In this document: positions 33,903 to 43,079 of the stretch, piece after piece
Layout of the letters: each line of letters opens with the position of its first letter
Numbering within the stretch: position 1 is the stretch's first letter
DNA from: Punica granatum
Taxonomy: Eukaryota; Streptophyta; Magnoliopsida; Myrtales; Lythraceae
DNA length: 64,000 nt
NCBI RefSeq assembly: GCF_007655135.1
Contig: NC_045130.1
Coordinates: forward strand, 29,012,605 to 29,076,604
Direction of reading: 5' to 3'
The notes under the pieces: generated by a model
What the model saw: only the letters and a program-made list of their open reading frames with translations
Database searches by the model: none
What the model was told of the DNA's origin: nothing
Position numbers and translations under genes: made by a program

Positions 33903-34469
33903 CTACACATGTTCATCCATGCCAATGCAAGTAAGAGATATGTGCAATACGAGTTGTAAGCAGTGCATAAAGTCATAAGTGCGAAATCTCCCTTGCACGC
34001 ATTATCCTGATTATCAGGGCCATTTATCAAAATAAAAATTAATAATGACATTTATATATGAAGATGGGTCTAGGGTGACAATAATTAGTCTTCTAGTTTG
34101 TTTCAATTTATTAAAGTCAGTTCAGTGAGGAAGATATTTTTTTTTCCAATATGCACCATGATATTTGAAAATGTTATAGTCTTAACTAATTCAGTTCGAG
34201 TCGGGTGGATTCATTATGGGATAAAATTCTTTTAATATGAATTTTATTTATTTACAAGACTCAAATTCAAAATTTTATTTTAAAAAAATAAATATTGAAT
34301 TGCTACAATAAAACCAATTTTTGTGATATAAAATATCTAAGGGCTGGGCCAACTCATGCATCAAGTGTCTCAGCGCCGCTTTTCATGGTATAAAATATCT
34401 AAGTCATTCATCAAGTTTCTCAGCTTATTTGGAAAATTTCTTTTTCTTTCTTTCTTTTTTTTTTTTTTA

Positions 34470-34640
34470 CGTGAATCTTAGTATTTAGGAAGTCTAATTG
34501 AGTCCCAATTAATTGAGTCAAGTCGGGTCGACCTACTAAGAAATAAAACTCTCATAATTTGAATTTTTTACATTCAAAAGAATTAAAATCTGAGACTTTA
34601 TTTAAACAAAAAAAATCATACTGTTTAATTCAATCCATAT
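34470..34640 (-). mobile_element. SINE fragment (reverse orientation) in TPS intron 3
   Basis: Reversed copy of the SINE body: CTTAGTATTTAGGAAGTCTA, then TTGAGTCAAGTCGGGTCGAC. A second worn piece of the same family lies at 34,160-34,290 (TTCAGTTCGAGTCGGGTGGA). Confidence 0.45.
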
Positions 34641-34713
34641 CAGTCACTTATTTGGATTTTTGTTCCGTGAGTATATTCGTCTTTATTTGTATTTATTCAA
34701 TTTTGTTTTTTCC

Positions 34714-34720
34714 TTTTTTT

Positions 34721-34759
<39 letters not shown>

Positions 34760-34770
34760 GGGGGGTGGGG
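34714..34770 (+). repeat. Poly(T)-poly(G) run, G36 core
   Basis: T9 is followed by 36 uninterrupted G (34,723-34,758), then T-G6-T-G4, inside TPS intron 3. Runs this long are rare and are a common sequencing or assembly weak point; true length is uncertain. Confidence 0.8.
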
Positions 34771-35309
34771 TTGAAGTTCACGCTCTCTGCTTCCTTTTAT
34801 AAAGAAGACCTTATTTAGCAAAAAAAAGAAGAAGAAGAAGACCCAGTCTCTCGGGTTACGTATTCGCAGGATAAGACCCTTTGATGTGCTTATCTTTCCG
34901 ATCTTAGATTTTTTTTTTTCCTTTTCCCGTTATTTTGGTTTCAAGTGTCTACACTGGTAAATGAGTATAAAAAAGAAATAAGGAGGGAACAAAAATTTTA
35001 ACTAGCGAAAATCAAATTTAAGAACTTTATTGCAGTAACATACGGCGTCGACTTGAAATTAAGAAGTTTTTGGTCCGATTCTTATTAGTAAGACTTATGT
35101 GCCCTTTTTTTGCTTTATTTTGTATTCCTATAATAGATTCACAAGCATTCCTTCAAATCGAAAATACAATTGAAACCTCTTTAATCGGAGTGAGTTTGTA
35201 GATTACTTTATGTACACTACACCCTCTTTCTCCTATCTCCTTCAGGAAGTCTGGAGCCCACGGGCCTCCCACAAAATTTAAGATGGCCGAGGAGTTGATG
35301 GAAACTCAC

Positions 35310-36459
35310 TTGGAGATTTGTTGGATTTCGGTCTGATTGATGGAAGCGGTCAAGTCGGCATCCAAAATCGCCAGCTCCCTAAATGCTCCGGTCCACTCAT
35401 AGTGATAGTGCCCTTTGAGATAAACCTCGAAGCTCTTGGAAGTGAACCTTGGCAAGCTCTTGTGTATGGGATTCGACAATGTGTTCCTCACAAGCTCTCC
35501 CAACAGTTGAGAACTCATGCCGTTAATATGGTTATTACCAACATACAGAAATTTATCTGCTAAACCACTTAAGGCTGTTCTAGTGAAGTCCGCTGCCTCG
35601 TCGAGTACACCTTCCCCATGTGTGCCCAAATGGGAAGCTTCATGCAAGCTCATCAGCCCAAAAACGTCCTTGGACAACTTCGGGTCGAACGCACATCCAC
35701 CATTGTTCTTCTTGAAGTCCTCAAAGATATCTGCATAATCAAGGATATGCGGGAAAAGGAAATTTACTATAGTTGAAGGAATGGAGTTGGTCTATGGTAC
35801 ATTACCATCAAGGACCATGTAAATAGAACCTGAACGTGGTAATAATTTCAAAAGCTGCATGTACTTAATGACGAACCTGCAGGCACGTAGTAGCCTTCTT
35901 GACGCAGAAGTCGAAAACAAAGCGCGACCTCGTGAAGACTGTTATTGCTGGCTCGATGGCCATCGAAGGTGGAGATGAAAAATTGTTCCCGCAGGAGGCT
36001 CTGCATCTCCTCTTCAAAGTGGTAGTCAATGCCAAGTCGTTGGAGAGCATCCGCCATTAATAGACTTTCCAAAGAGCCCTTTTCCACTTTTCCAACCAAA
36101 TGCCTCACTTCCCTCAATGTCCTCGCATGTAAACTCTCGAAACAATCCTGCGCAAGCATCATGGATACACAACTAAGAAACTGTTGATAGTTCGAGGGCT
36201 GAGGCTTGTACTATCCGCTCCAGATTCTGGTTTCACAACTATGATAATATATTTATGTTGTTCAAGTTACAGCTCAGCATAACTAGTGAATCATGTGGTC
36301 TAGGTCATCACCATGTAATAAAATTATATATGTATCTTATTGTCTGGCAATGACAAATCATGCATTGTAATCAGCCTGGTACTTAACCGTGAAGTTGTCG
36401 AGCCCATTTGGAAGAGGAGAGGATTCCTTAGGGGAAGAAGCAACGGCCTGATAAGGGGC
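35310..36459 (-). CDS. TPS exon 1 second part and exons 2-3 (N-terminal alpha-helical domain)
   Basis: Exon 1 resumes at 36,459 and ends at 36,388, just before a GTTAAG donor. Exon 2 (36,147-35,877) has LHARTLREVRHLVGKVEKGS and ALQRLGIDYHFEEEM, the usual start of the domain. Exon 3 (35,730-35,310, 421 nt) has DIFEDFKKNNGG, LMSLHEASHLGTHGEGVLDE and IHKSLPRFTSK. Introns 1 and 2 are short (240 and 146 bp). Exon 3 is slightly longer than in most TPS genes because of an insert around KFLYVGNNHINGM. Confidence 0.87.
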
Positions 36460-36464
36460 ATCCC

Positions 36465-36705
36465 TGTGAAAAGAGGAGAATCGATTGAATTGAAGGTGAT
36501 AATCTTTATTGATGTGACAACCGTATATATACAGAATAACTCATTGATACCTACGGTAAGTAAATCAAAAAGGATACTGTATAAACTATACAAAGAATAT
36601 CCTAAGAATATCCTAGAATATTCTAAGAATACAAGAAGATTCTAATGTAACAAATCTCGGAGAATATGTGGAAATATCTCGGAAATCATGGCATATCCCG
36701 TAATA
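36465..36705 (-). repeat. 3' LTR of the copia element
   Basis: Bounded by the target site ATCCC on the left and the polypurine tract (plus strand CTCCCCCTCAA, 36,706-36,716) on the right. Matches the other LTR base for base as far as I can read. Confidence 0.95.
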
Positions 36706-36712
36706 CTCCCCC

Positions 36713-39700
36713 TCAAGTTGGAGAATGAGGATCCCGAATTCCCAACTTGCGAAGGAGTAAATGAAAGCGATCTCGACCGAGAGCTTTAGTGAACAAATCT
36801 GCCAACTGTGAATGTGTCGATAAATAAGCTGTAGAAATAATGCCTGACAGTATATGATCCCGGATAAAATGGCAATCGATCTCAATATGCTTGGTTCGTT
36901 CATGGAATACAGGATTTGCCGCAATATGTAGAGCGGCTTGATTATCGCAATACAAGAGTGTAGGTCCAGGTATTGTGACGCCCAAAGAAGATAGAAGACT
37001 ACGTAACCATATGACCTCACTAACAGTTGCTGCCATAGCTCGGTACTCAGCTTCTGCAGATGATCTGGAGACTGTGGTTTGCTTCTTTGTTTTCCATGAT
37101 ACTGGACTACCACCAAGTGTGATAAAATATCCGGTGACTGATCGTCTAGTCATTGGACAACTAGCCCAATCGGAATCACAATATGCTACTAAATCCATGG
37201 AAGCAGGTCGTAAGAATATTCCCTGTCCCGGTGAGCATTTGAGGTAACGAATGATCCTTAATGCTGCATCCCAGTGATCCTTTCGTGGGTCCTGCATGAA
37301 CTGGGAGAGGATGTGAACCGAGTAAGACAACTCAGGACGAGTTATGGTCAAATAAATTAGACGACCGATCAGACGACGGTATCTAGTCGGTTCTGATATT
37401 GGAGAGCCCGAGTCCGATGATAGACCATGACGTTGTTCCATAGGAAAGTAGGAGGGCTTCGATCCAAGTAAGCCGCACTCATTGATGATGTCGAGTGCAT
37501 ATTTCCTTTGATTAAGAAATAAGCCCTTCTCCATGCGGGTTACTTCTATCCCGAGAAAGTATCTTAAAGACCCCAGGTCTTTAATGCGAAAATGAGTATC
37601 AAGATATCTCTTAAGAGATGTACAGTCTTCAGAACTATTCCCAACGACAATCATATCATCCACATAGACTAGTACCGCAAGAAATTTCTTATCCCGCTGT
37701 AGTGTAAAGAGAGAATGATCGGCTTCAGACTGAGAGAAACCATAATTGCGTAGGGCACTCGTAAACTTAGAGAACCAATTGCGAGACGCTTGGCGAAGAC
37801 CATAAAGGGATTTCTGAAGACGACACGCATAACCTGGGCGTCGATGAGAAAATCCCGGGGGTAACTTCATATATACTTCCTCTTCAAGTTCCCCATGAAG
37901 AAATGCATTATGGACATCTAGTTGATGCATTTCCCAATTATTAGTTACTGCGAGAGAAAGCAGAACACGTACCGTAACGAGCTTGGCGACGGGTGCAAAA
38001 GTTTCATGAAAATCCACACCCTCTATTTGTGTGAATCCTTTTGCTACAAGACGAGCCTTGAAACGTTCAATGCTGCCATCCGCATAACGTTTAATTTTGA
38101 AAACCCATTTGCAACCAATGGGTTTCTTGCCTTCGGGAACTGGTTCTATTCGCCAAGTATTGTTAGATTCCAAAGCTCGTATTTCAGCCTGCATAGCATT
38201 ACGCCATCGAGAATCTTGTACTGCTTCTTGGTAGGATCGAGGTTCAACCTCATGGTCCAATGCCGCAGTATATGCAAAATGATAATCAGTAAATTTCGAA
38301 TATGATAGACATGGCTCAATTGAATAAGACTTACCCGAGAAAGTCGATGAAGTGGGTGTGCTCGAATTGGAGAGGGGGGGCTGAATTTCAACTGTATGGC
38401 AAAGAAAATCCTTGTGCCAACTGGGAGGATGTCGATTTCTGTCTGATCTTCGTAACTGAATATTCTGATTAGCTGGAGTACTATCAGCATGGGTAGGAGA
38501 AAGAGGCCCAAAATCCATGGGCTGAATCAGTGGACTGTGTACAGAGAAAGGAAGCTGGGCCGCAGAAGGAAGAAGCTGGGCCTCGGAGGAAGTGATCCGG
38601 GCCTCGGAGGAAGAGAATTGGGCCTCAGAGGAAGGGAGCTGGACTGCAGGCCGAGCTGGAATATTCTCCAGTTCTGCGGGCCGATGATCAGAAGAAACGG
38701 GCTGGACTGCTGAATTAACTTCGGGCTGGGCATGTCCTGATTCATCATTGGGCTGAACTGATATGAATTTATTTTCTAGCTCATAATTCTCCCCCTTGCT
38801 TCCATAATCTGAACCGGGCACAAAATCCAAGAACAAGGGTGTGTCATTCTTGTCAATAATTCTATTGTCCAACCTCTCTTGAGAAAAAGGAAATGTGTCC
38901 TCAAAAAATTTCACATCCCTAGAGACAAATATTTCTCGTGTTTTCAAATCATATAAGCGCCAACCCTTCTTACCGTATGGGTATCCCACGAAAATACACT
39001 TACGTGATCTTTCTCCAAATTTGTCTGTTACGCTTGACCTATTATGTGCGTAGCAAAGACAACCAAATACTCGTAGGTGAGAATAATCAGGTGGTTTATT
39101 GAATAACATCTCAAACGGAGTTTTACCCGATAAAATCGATGATGGCGTTATATTGATGAGGTATGCAGCAGTGGTTACACATTCTCCCCAAAATCGTGTT
39201 GGAAGACTTGCCTGAAATAAGAGTGCCCGTGCCACGTTTAATATGTGGCGATGTTTCCTTTCTACTCGCCCATTCTGTTGTGGAGTATAGGAACAGGAAG
39301 TCTGATGTATGATGCCACGTTGTGAGAAGAAATTTTGTATTTCTTTGGAGAGAAATTCCGACCCATTATCAGTCCGAAGAATTTTCACTGATCTTTCAAA
39401 CTGATTTTGTACCAGATTGATGAATTCAATTAGGTTATATCTGGCCTCGGCTTTATCACGTAAAGGGTATATCCAAATAGCTCGACTATAGTCATCAACA
39501 ATCGTCATGAAGTAATAAGCCCCAGAAAGTGATTTAATTTTGTATGGCCCCCATAAATCACAATGAACTAATTGGAATAAATAGCTCGCTTTATTGAGAC
39601 TTATTGGAAATGGAGAACGAGTTTGCTTTGACCTATAGCAAACATCACAGTCCTTATGACAACTGGAATTAGATGTAATACCCTTAAAAATAAGACGACG

Positions 39701-39781
39701 TGACGGGTGCCCCAAACGGTTGTGCCAAAGCTCATTATTTTCAAATGTGACTGCGGAAGCTATGACTGACGATGATGACAC
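36713..39781 (-). CDS. Copia integrase, reverse transcriptase and RNase H (long frame to 39,781)
   Basis: One frame of about 1,020 residues. The HHCC zinc domain of integrase (WHNRLGHPS, CDVCYRSKQ) is followed by the catalytic core (HCDLWGPY, VDDYSRAIWIYPL, RTDNGSEF, TPQQNGRVERKHRH). RT follows with WVFKIKRYADGSIERFKARL, QLDVHNAFLHGELEEEVYM and YVDDMIVVG. RNase H has CDSDWASCPMTRRSVTGY and SSAEAEYRAMA, ending KLGIRDPHSPT at the purine tract. No internal stop, so catalytic parts could work if expressed. It lacks a start of its own, being cut off by the upstream frame break. Confidence 0.9.
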   Translation of the reverse strand: MSSSSVIASAVTFENNELWHNRLGHPSRRLIFKGITSNSSCHKDCDVCYRSKQTRSPFPISLNKASYLFQLVHCDLWGPYKIKSLSGAYYFMTIVDDYSRAIWIYPLRDKAEARYNLIEFINLVQNQFERSVKILRTDNGSEFLSKEIQNFFSQRGIIHQTSCSYTPQQNGRVERKHRHILNVARALLFQASLPTRFWGECVTTAAYLINITPSSILSGKTPFEMLFNKPPDYSHLRVFGCLCYAHNRSSVTDKFGERSRKCIFVGYPYGKKGWRLYDLKTREIFVSRDVKFFEDTFPFSQERLDNRIIDKNDTPLFLDFVPGSDYGSKGENYELENKFISVQPNDESGHAQPEVNSAVQPVSSDHRPAELENIPARPAVQLPSSEAQFSSSEARITSSEAQLLPSAAQLPFSVHSPLIQPMDFGPLSPTHADSTPANQNIQLRRSDRNRHPPSWHKDFLCHTVEIQPPLSNSSTPTSSTFSGKSYSIEPCLSYSKFTDYHFAYTAALDHEVEPRSYQEAVQDSRWRNAMQAEIRALESNNTWRIEPVPEGKKPIGCKWVFKIKRYADGSIERFKARLVAKGFTQIEGVDFHETFAPVAKLVTVRVLLSLAVTNNWEMHQLDVHNAFLHGELEEEVYMKLPPGFSHRRPGYACRLQKSLYGLRQASRNWFSKFTSALRNYGFSQSEADHSLFTLQRDKKFLAVLVYVDDMIVVGNSSEDCTSLKRYLDTHFRIKDLGSLRYFLGIEVTRMEKGLFLNQRKYALDIINECGLLGSKPSYFPMEQRHGLSSDSGSPISEPTRYRRLIGRLIYLTITRPELSYSVHILSQFMQDPRKDHWDAALRIIRYLKCSPGQGIFLRPASMDLVAYCDSDWASCPMTRRSVTGYFITLGGSPVSWKTKKQTTVSRSSAEAEYRAMAATVSEVIWLRSLLSSLGVTIPGPTLLYCDNQAALHIAANPVFHERTKHIEIDCHFIRDHILSGIISTAYLSTHSQLADLFTKALGRDRFHLLLRKLGIRDPHSPT

Positions 39782-40575
39782 ACGCCGTAAATAGTAGACC
39801 CCCCGAGCATTTCACCCACTCCAAACGTCTTCCTCGTGGTGAGGTCCTGTAATAAGCACATGTCACCATGAAAAATCACCCGACAATTAGAATCAGTGGA
39901 TAATTGAGCAACTGATATTAAATTGCACTCAAAAGATGGAACTAGTATGACATTCGATAAATTGAGATCCCCAGCGATATGAATGTTTCCTTCCTTAGTG
40001 GCAAGAATAGAATTGCCATTAGGAAATCGAACCCTGAAATTCTCAATAAGTCGACTAGAATTAAATAAGTCAACCCTTCCTGTCATGTGGCGCGAAGCAC
40101 CCGTGTCAATAATCCATTGATCATCTGGATTAATGGAAATTAATTTATTACCGACAAGAGGCTCAGCTGAGTGATTATCTCTTCCGACTATGTCAAGAAG
40201 CTTCTCGAACTGGGCTGTGGACAGCTCTGAAATTTTGCTGGGCTTCGGACCAGAGCTGGCGGCCTGGACTGCATTTGAACGGGCCTGCAGATTACTCTGC
40301 CCAGTCGCTGCATAACTCGGCCCATGTTTCTTTTGCTGCTTGGGCCCGCCTTTGCCTTTGCTCCTGGGCTCCCAATCCGTGGGCTTTCCGTGAAGTTTCC
40401 AGCATGTGCTGCGAGTGTGGCCCATTCGGTCACAGTGATCACAGTAAGGTCGTCCTCCCGATCGTGCGTCGGGTTGATTTGTTCCAGCTCCCTCCTTGAC
40501 ATAATAAACTGCTGCCTCTGGTCCCGACTCATGTCCACGAGCCACAATCTTTTGTCGCTCCTCATGAATCACCAT
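39760..40575 (-). CDS. Copia gag zinc knuckle and protease segment
   Basis: Continues the polyprotein after the first frame break. A CCHC zinc knuckle (CDHCDRMGHTRSTCWK) binds RNA. The aspartic protease motif DTGASRHMTG follows DQWII. The segment ends MLGGSTIYGVCHHRQS because a G-run (six G near 39,800) is one base short of what the next frame needs. The protease active site itself is intact. Confidence 0.85.
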   Translation of the reverse strand: MVIHEERQKIVARGHESGPEAAVYYVKEGAGTNQPDARSGGRPYCDHCDRMGHTRSTCWKLHGKPTDWEPRSKGKGGPKQQKKHGPSYAATGQSNLQARSNAVQAASSGPKPSKISELSTAQFEKLLDIVGRDNHSAEPLVGNKLISINPDDQWIIDTGASRHMTGRVDLFNSSRLIENFRVRFPNGNSILATKEGNIHIAGDLNLSNVILVPSFECNLISVAQLSTDSNCRVIFHGDMCLLQDLTTRKTFGVGEMLGGSTIYGVCHHRQS

Positions 40576-41216
40576 GTAATAAATTTGTTAAGAGAAGGAA
40601 GTGTATCAAGACTCAGGATATTGGAGCGCACCATACCGAACTCTGGGTTGAGCCCCATGAGAAATTGATATGCTTTTTCTTTCTCGCGATGTGAAGTCAC
40701 GAATGCTGCCGCCGCACAAGTACAAGTAGGAGCCGTGAGAAAATTCTCTAGCTCATCCCACAAGACTTTGAGATTGGAATAATACTTTGCGACGGTTTCA
40801 CCTTCCTGTCTCATCAGACATAAACGAGATTTCAATTCATATATCCTTGCTTCGTTACCTTCCGAAAACCTCTCTTTGAGGTCATCCCAGAGAGTCTTCG
40901 CATTTTCGATACATGCGACACTCGATTGCAAATCTTGATCGAGAGTATTGGTTATCCACGCCACGACCATCGAATTGCACATGATCCATTGCAATTCATT
41001 GGCATCTCCCTCAGCTGGTTTTTGTACTGAGCCATCGATGAATCCAAGCTTATTCTTTGCTCGAAGTGCATTAGTCATTAGCCTGGACCAAGTGAGATAA
41101 TTCTCACCATTCAAAGTGCAGGCGATGATCTTGATTCCTAGTGCATCGGATGAGGTGACAGTATAAGGTGAAACAGCGATGATGGATCCCATTCCTACTC
41201 CAGTGTTTGCTTCCAT
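40569..41216 (-). CDS. Copia gag
   Basis: Start at the ATG at 41,216 (MEANTGVGMGSI). It shows LNGENYLTWSRLMTNALRAK, KLGFIDGS, a WITNTLDQDLQSSV stretch and LWDDLKERFSEGN, as in copia gag of the Ale/Retrofit kind, which forms the particle. The frame closes at 40,569 (ends LNKFITW), while the polyprotein continues from 40,575 in another frame, so a single-base loss sits near 40,580. Otherwise undamaged. Confidence 0.85.
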   Translation of the reverse strand: MEANTGVGMGSIIAVSPYTVTSSDALGIKIIACTLNGENYLTWSRLMTNALRAKNKLGFIDGSVQKPAEGDANELQWIMCNSMVVAWITNTLDQDLQSSVACIENAKTLWDDLKERFSEGNEARIYELKSRLCLMRQEGETVAKYYSNLKVLWDELENFLTAPTCTCAAAAFVTSHREKEKAYQFLMGLNPEFGMVRSNILSLDTLPSLNKFITW

Positions 41217-41290
41217 GGGATAATTGGAGAATAAGAAACGAATATCAACAAGGATTTGATCGGTTTCAAGGCTTTGATGCTCTGATACCA

Positions 41291-41531
41291 TGTGAAAAGA
41301 GGAGAATCGATTGAATTGAAGGTGATAATCTTTATTGATGTGACAACCGTATATATACAGAATAACTCATTGATACCTACGGTAAGTAAATCAAAAAGGA
41401 TACTGTATAAACTATACAAAGAATATCCTAAGAATATCCTAGAATATTCTAAGAATACAAGAAGATTCTAATGTAACAAATCTCGGAGAATATGTGGAAA
41501 TATCTCGGAAATCATGGCATATCCCGTAATA
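41291..41531 (-). repeat. 5' LTR of the copia element
   Basis: Bounded by the primer site (41,279-41,290) with no spacer and by the target site ATCCC (41,532-41,536). It contains the TATA box (TATATATA) and polyadenylation signal in the minus sense. Confidence 0.95.
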
Positions 41532-41663
41532 ATCCCTGCATTTATCATGGCCGATCGATCGAGATATGCTGTTTTGGAAATTAGACCTTGAGATAGACCG
41601 TGATAATCTCACAGGTGGAAATTGTTGTTGGGAACAAGAAAAGCAGGCTCGGGACAAAGCCAT
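41532..41663 (-). CDS. TPS exon 1, first part (transit-peptide end), up to the copia insertion
   Basis: Starts at ATG 41,661-41,663 in good context (CCATGGCT) and encodes 44 residues beginning MALSRACFSCSQQQF. The last codon lies in the GGGAT target site. Translation then runs on into the LTR for about 27 residues before a stop near 41,439. An upstream GTG continues the frame, but ATG is the sensible start. Confidence 0.85.
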
Positions 41664-41785
41664 GGACACGATGAAGCCTATTAAGATTGTCCTCGAAGCT
41701 ACCTGAAGAAAGAAGACAAACAAGAACACGAAAGAGAGAGGTCGTTAAGTTATGTTACAACAAGAAACGGGAAGACAGTCTCTCA

Positions 41786-41793
41786 TATTTATA
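41786..41793 (-). promoter_or_regulatory. TATA box of the terpene synthase gene
   Basis: Minus strand TATAAATA lies 123 bp upstream of the ATG, followed by GAGAGACTG and a CT-rich leader (CTCTCTCTTTCG). That gives a leader of about 95 nt, normal for a plant gene. It is on the far side of the copia insertion and looks untouched. Confidence 0.65.
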
Positions 41794-41944
41794 GGAGACC
41801 TTCGTGCGTGTAGATAGCAATTGATGATTTTATTCTTGTGGACCTGAAAGTGACCTTTCCCCAATCTGAAACGAAGATAAATAAGCGGTCCATGCGTTGC
41901 ACGTTCAGGAAATTCAAATACGATAATGCAAGGAAATTCAAAAG

Positions 41945-42135
41945 AGCAACACAGATTAATTATAGCGGTTTGGCTCTTATTCTCTTAAATAAGATATCGG
42001 ATTCGAGTCCCTTGAATAGAGAAAACATCAATGTCAGGAGAGCTTTACTCTCTCAGTGGATCGATCCAGCTCGAACTGAATTAGTCGAGACCCGTTGAAC
42101 TTTCGGATACTAAGGTATATAGACTAAAAAAAAGA
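41945..42135 (+). mobile_element. tRNA-derived SINE copy upstream of the TPS promoter
   Basis: Box B-like GGATTCGAGTCCC, then CCAGCTCGAACTGAATTAGTC and ACTTTCGGATACTAAGGTA, then an A-rich tail at 42,123-42,145. Best preserved of the SINE copies in the window, about 150-340 bp upstream of the TATA box. Confidence 0.6.
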
Positions 42136-42145
42136 ATAGAAAAGG

Positions 42146-42560
42146 GGTGTAAAGTGTAAAATAATGACACACATTTTTGCCTAATAAATAAGAGATTTTA
42201 TGCTCGATTTTCGTAGTCAGACTACATGTGTTCATTTATTAAAATTTTTAATTTATTATACTAGACTCACATACCTGTCCGAAAAAAAAATAAAAATCTT
42301 CATAGGGTAACACTTATATGATAAACCGTGTCTCACTGCTAGAATTCTTGCTACTATCGGGGAAGCATTCTCTCAGTATCCGTCGTTAATCCACCATTTC
42401 CGATTATATTCCACCTTATCTTTCCTAGGACGCTTATAATTGATTAATTAATTATATAAACACTACTAGATCTTTTTGTTTTATCTAATGTCTTGTTGCG
42501 TTAACCTCAGAATGCCATGCATTATTATAATTGGACTAGGAAAAGATCCTGCGCGAGCCG
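42146..42560. other. Upstream region of the TPS gene, no gene seen
   Basis: AT-rich DNA with no recognised repeat or frame. Confidence 0.35.
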
Positions 42561-42910
42561 CGGAGTTAAAATAATTCTTAGATTGAAAATATTGTAATTT
42601 ATAATTTATGTTATAATTTATAAATATGGACCATAATTTCATATAAAAAGTAGCTCTTATGCATTTCATAAATTCTTGATATTACTGCATAAAGACATTG
42701 TTGCATACTGTACAAAAGCTTTTCATTTAATTCGATGCCTCGGAGCTAAAATAATTCTTCGATCAATAATATTGTAATTTATTAATTTATGTTATAATTT
42801 ATAAATATGGAGCATAATTTCATATAAAAAGTAGCTCTTATAAATTTCATAATTACTTGATACTACTGCATAAAGAAATTGTTGTACTGTACAAAAGCTT
42901 TTCATTTATT
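42561..42910. repeat. Tandem duplication, two units of about 180 and 170 bp
   Basis: Unit 1 starts CGGAGTTAAAATAATTCTT at 42,561 and unit 2 starts CGGAGCTAAAATAATTCTT at 42,741. Both share TTATGTTATAATTTATAAA, CATATAAAAAGTAGCTCTTA and GTACAAAAGCTTTTCATTTA. About 90 percent alike by eye. The LINE inserted at the end of unit 2. Confidence 0.75.
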
Positions 42911-43079
42911 TTTATTTTTTTATATAAATAAGGTAGAAGGAGTAATATTAATGAAGAGACGGTACATCAAGACATGGATAACCCTCAAACATACAAAAGG
43001 GAGGAAAATCTGACTTAATGCCCATCTGGCATAAGTTGTGCGCTTGCGAGTTATCCGAACGAGGAATCCAAGTACATTT

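Larger units (their letters stand above)
36465..41531 (-). mobile_element. Ty1/copia LTR retrotransposon (Ale/Retrofit-like), 5,067 bp, inserted in TPS exon 1
   Basis: Both 241-bp LTRs (36,465-36,705 and 41,291-41,531) appear identical. ATCCC flanks the element at 36,460-36,464 and 41,532-41,536. The primer site TGGTATCAGAGC directly abuts the 5' LTR, and a purine tract (TTGAGGGGGAG) abuts the 3' LTR. The gene order gag-protease-integrase-RT-RNase H is copia. Each LTR carries TATATATA and, about 25 bp on, CAATAAAG. The element lies in the same sense as the TPS gene, so its polyadenylation signal can end host transcripts. LTR termini on its own strand are TA..CA rather than the usual TG..CA. 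Confidence 0.95.
29151..41663 (-). pseudogene. Terpene synthase gene, TPS-g clade (nerolidol/linalool synthase-like), split by a copia insertion
   Basis: Class I terpene synthases ionise prenyl diphosphates with Mg2+ bound by two acidic motifs. Both are present: DDIFD at residue 351 (33,734-33,748) and DDLGSAKDE at 493-501 across the exon 6/7 junction. Exons are 41,663-41,532 plus 36,459-36,388 (exon 1), 36,147-35,877, 35,730-35,310, 33,902-33,684, 33,451-33,319, 30,318-30,070 and 29,438-29,151. All junctions are GT..AG and in phase, for an ancestral 594-aa product. There is no RR-x8-W motif, as in TPS-g, whose members make acyclic alcohols such as linalool or nerolidol. The N-terminus is rich in Ser, Arg and Gln and looks like a plastid transit peptide. 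A copia element splits exon 1, so the allele should be null. Substrate cannot be read from sequence. Confidence 0.88.

Noticed and set aside
34559..34774. Plus frame ending in poly-Gly
   Set aside because: The Gly run is the G36 homopolymer inside a TPS intron.
38489..38748. Frames rich in Arg-Glu-Leu-Gly or Leu-Pro-Arg
   Set aside because: Other-frame readings of a repeated linker between integrase and RT in the copia element.
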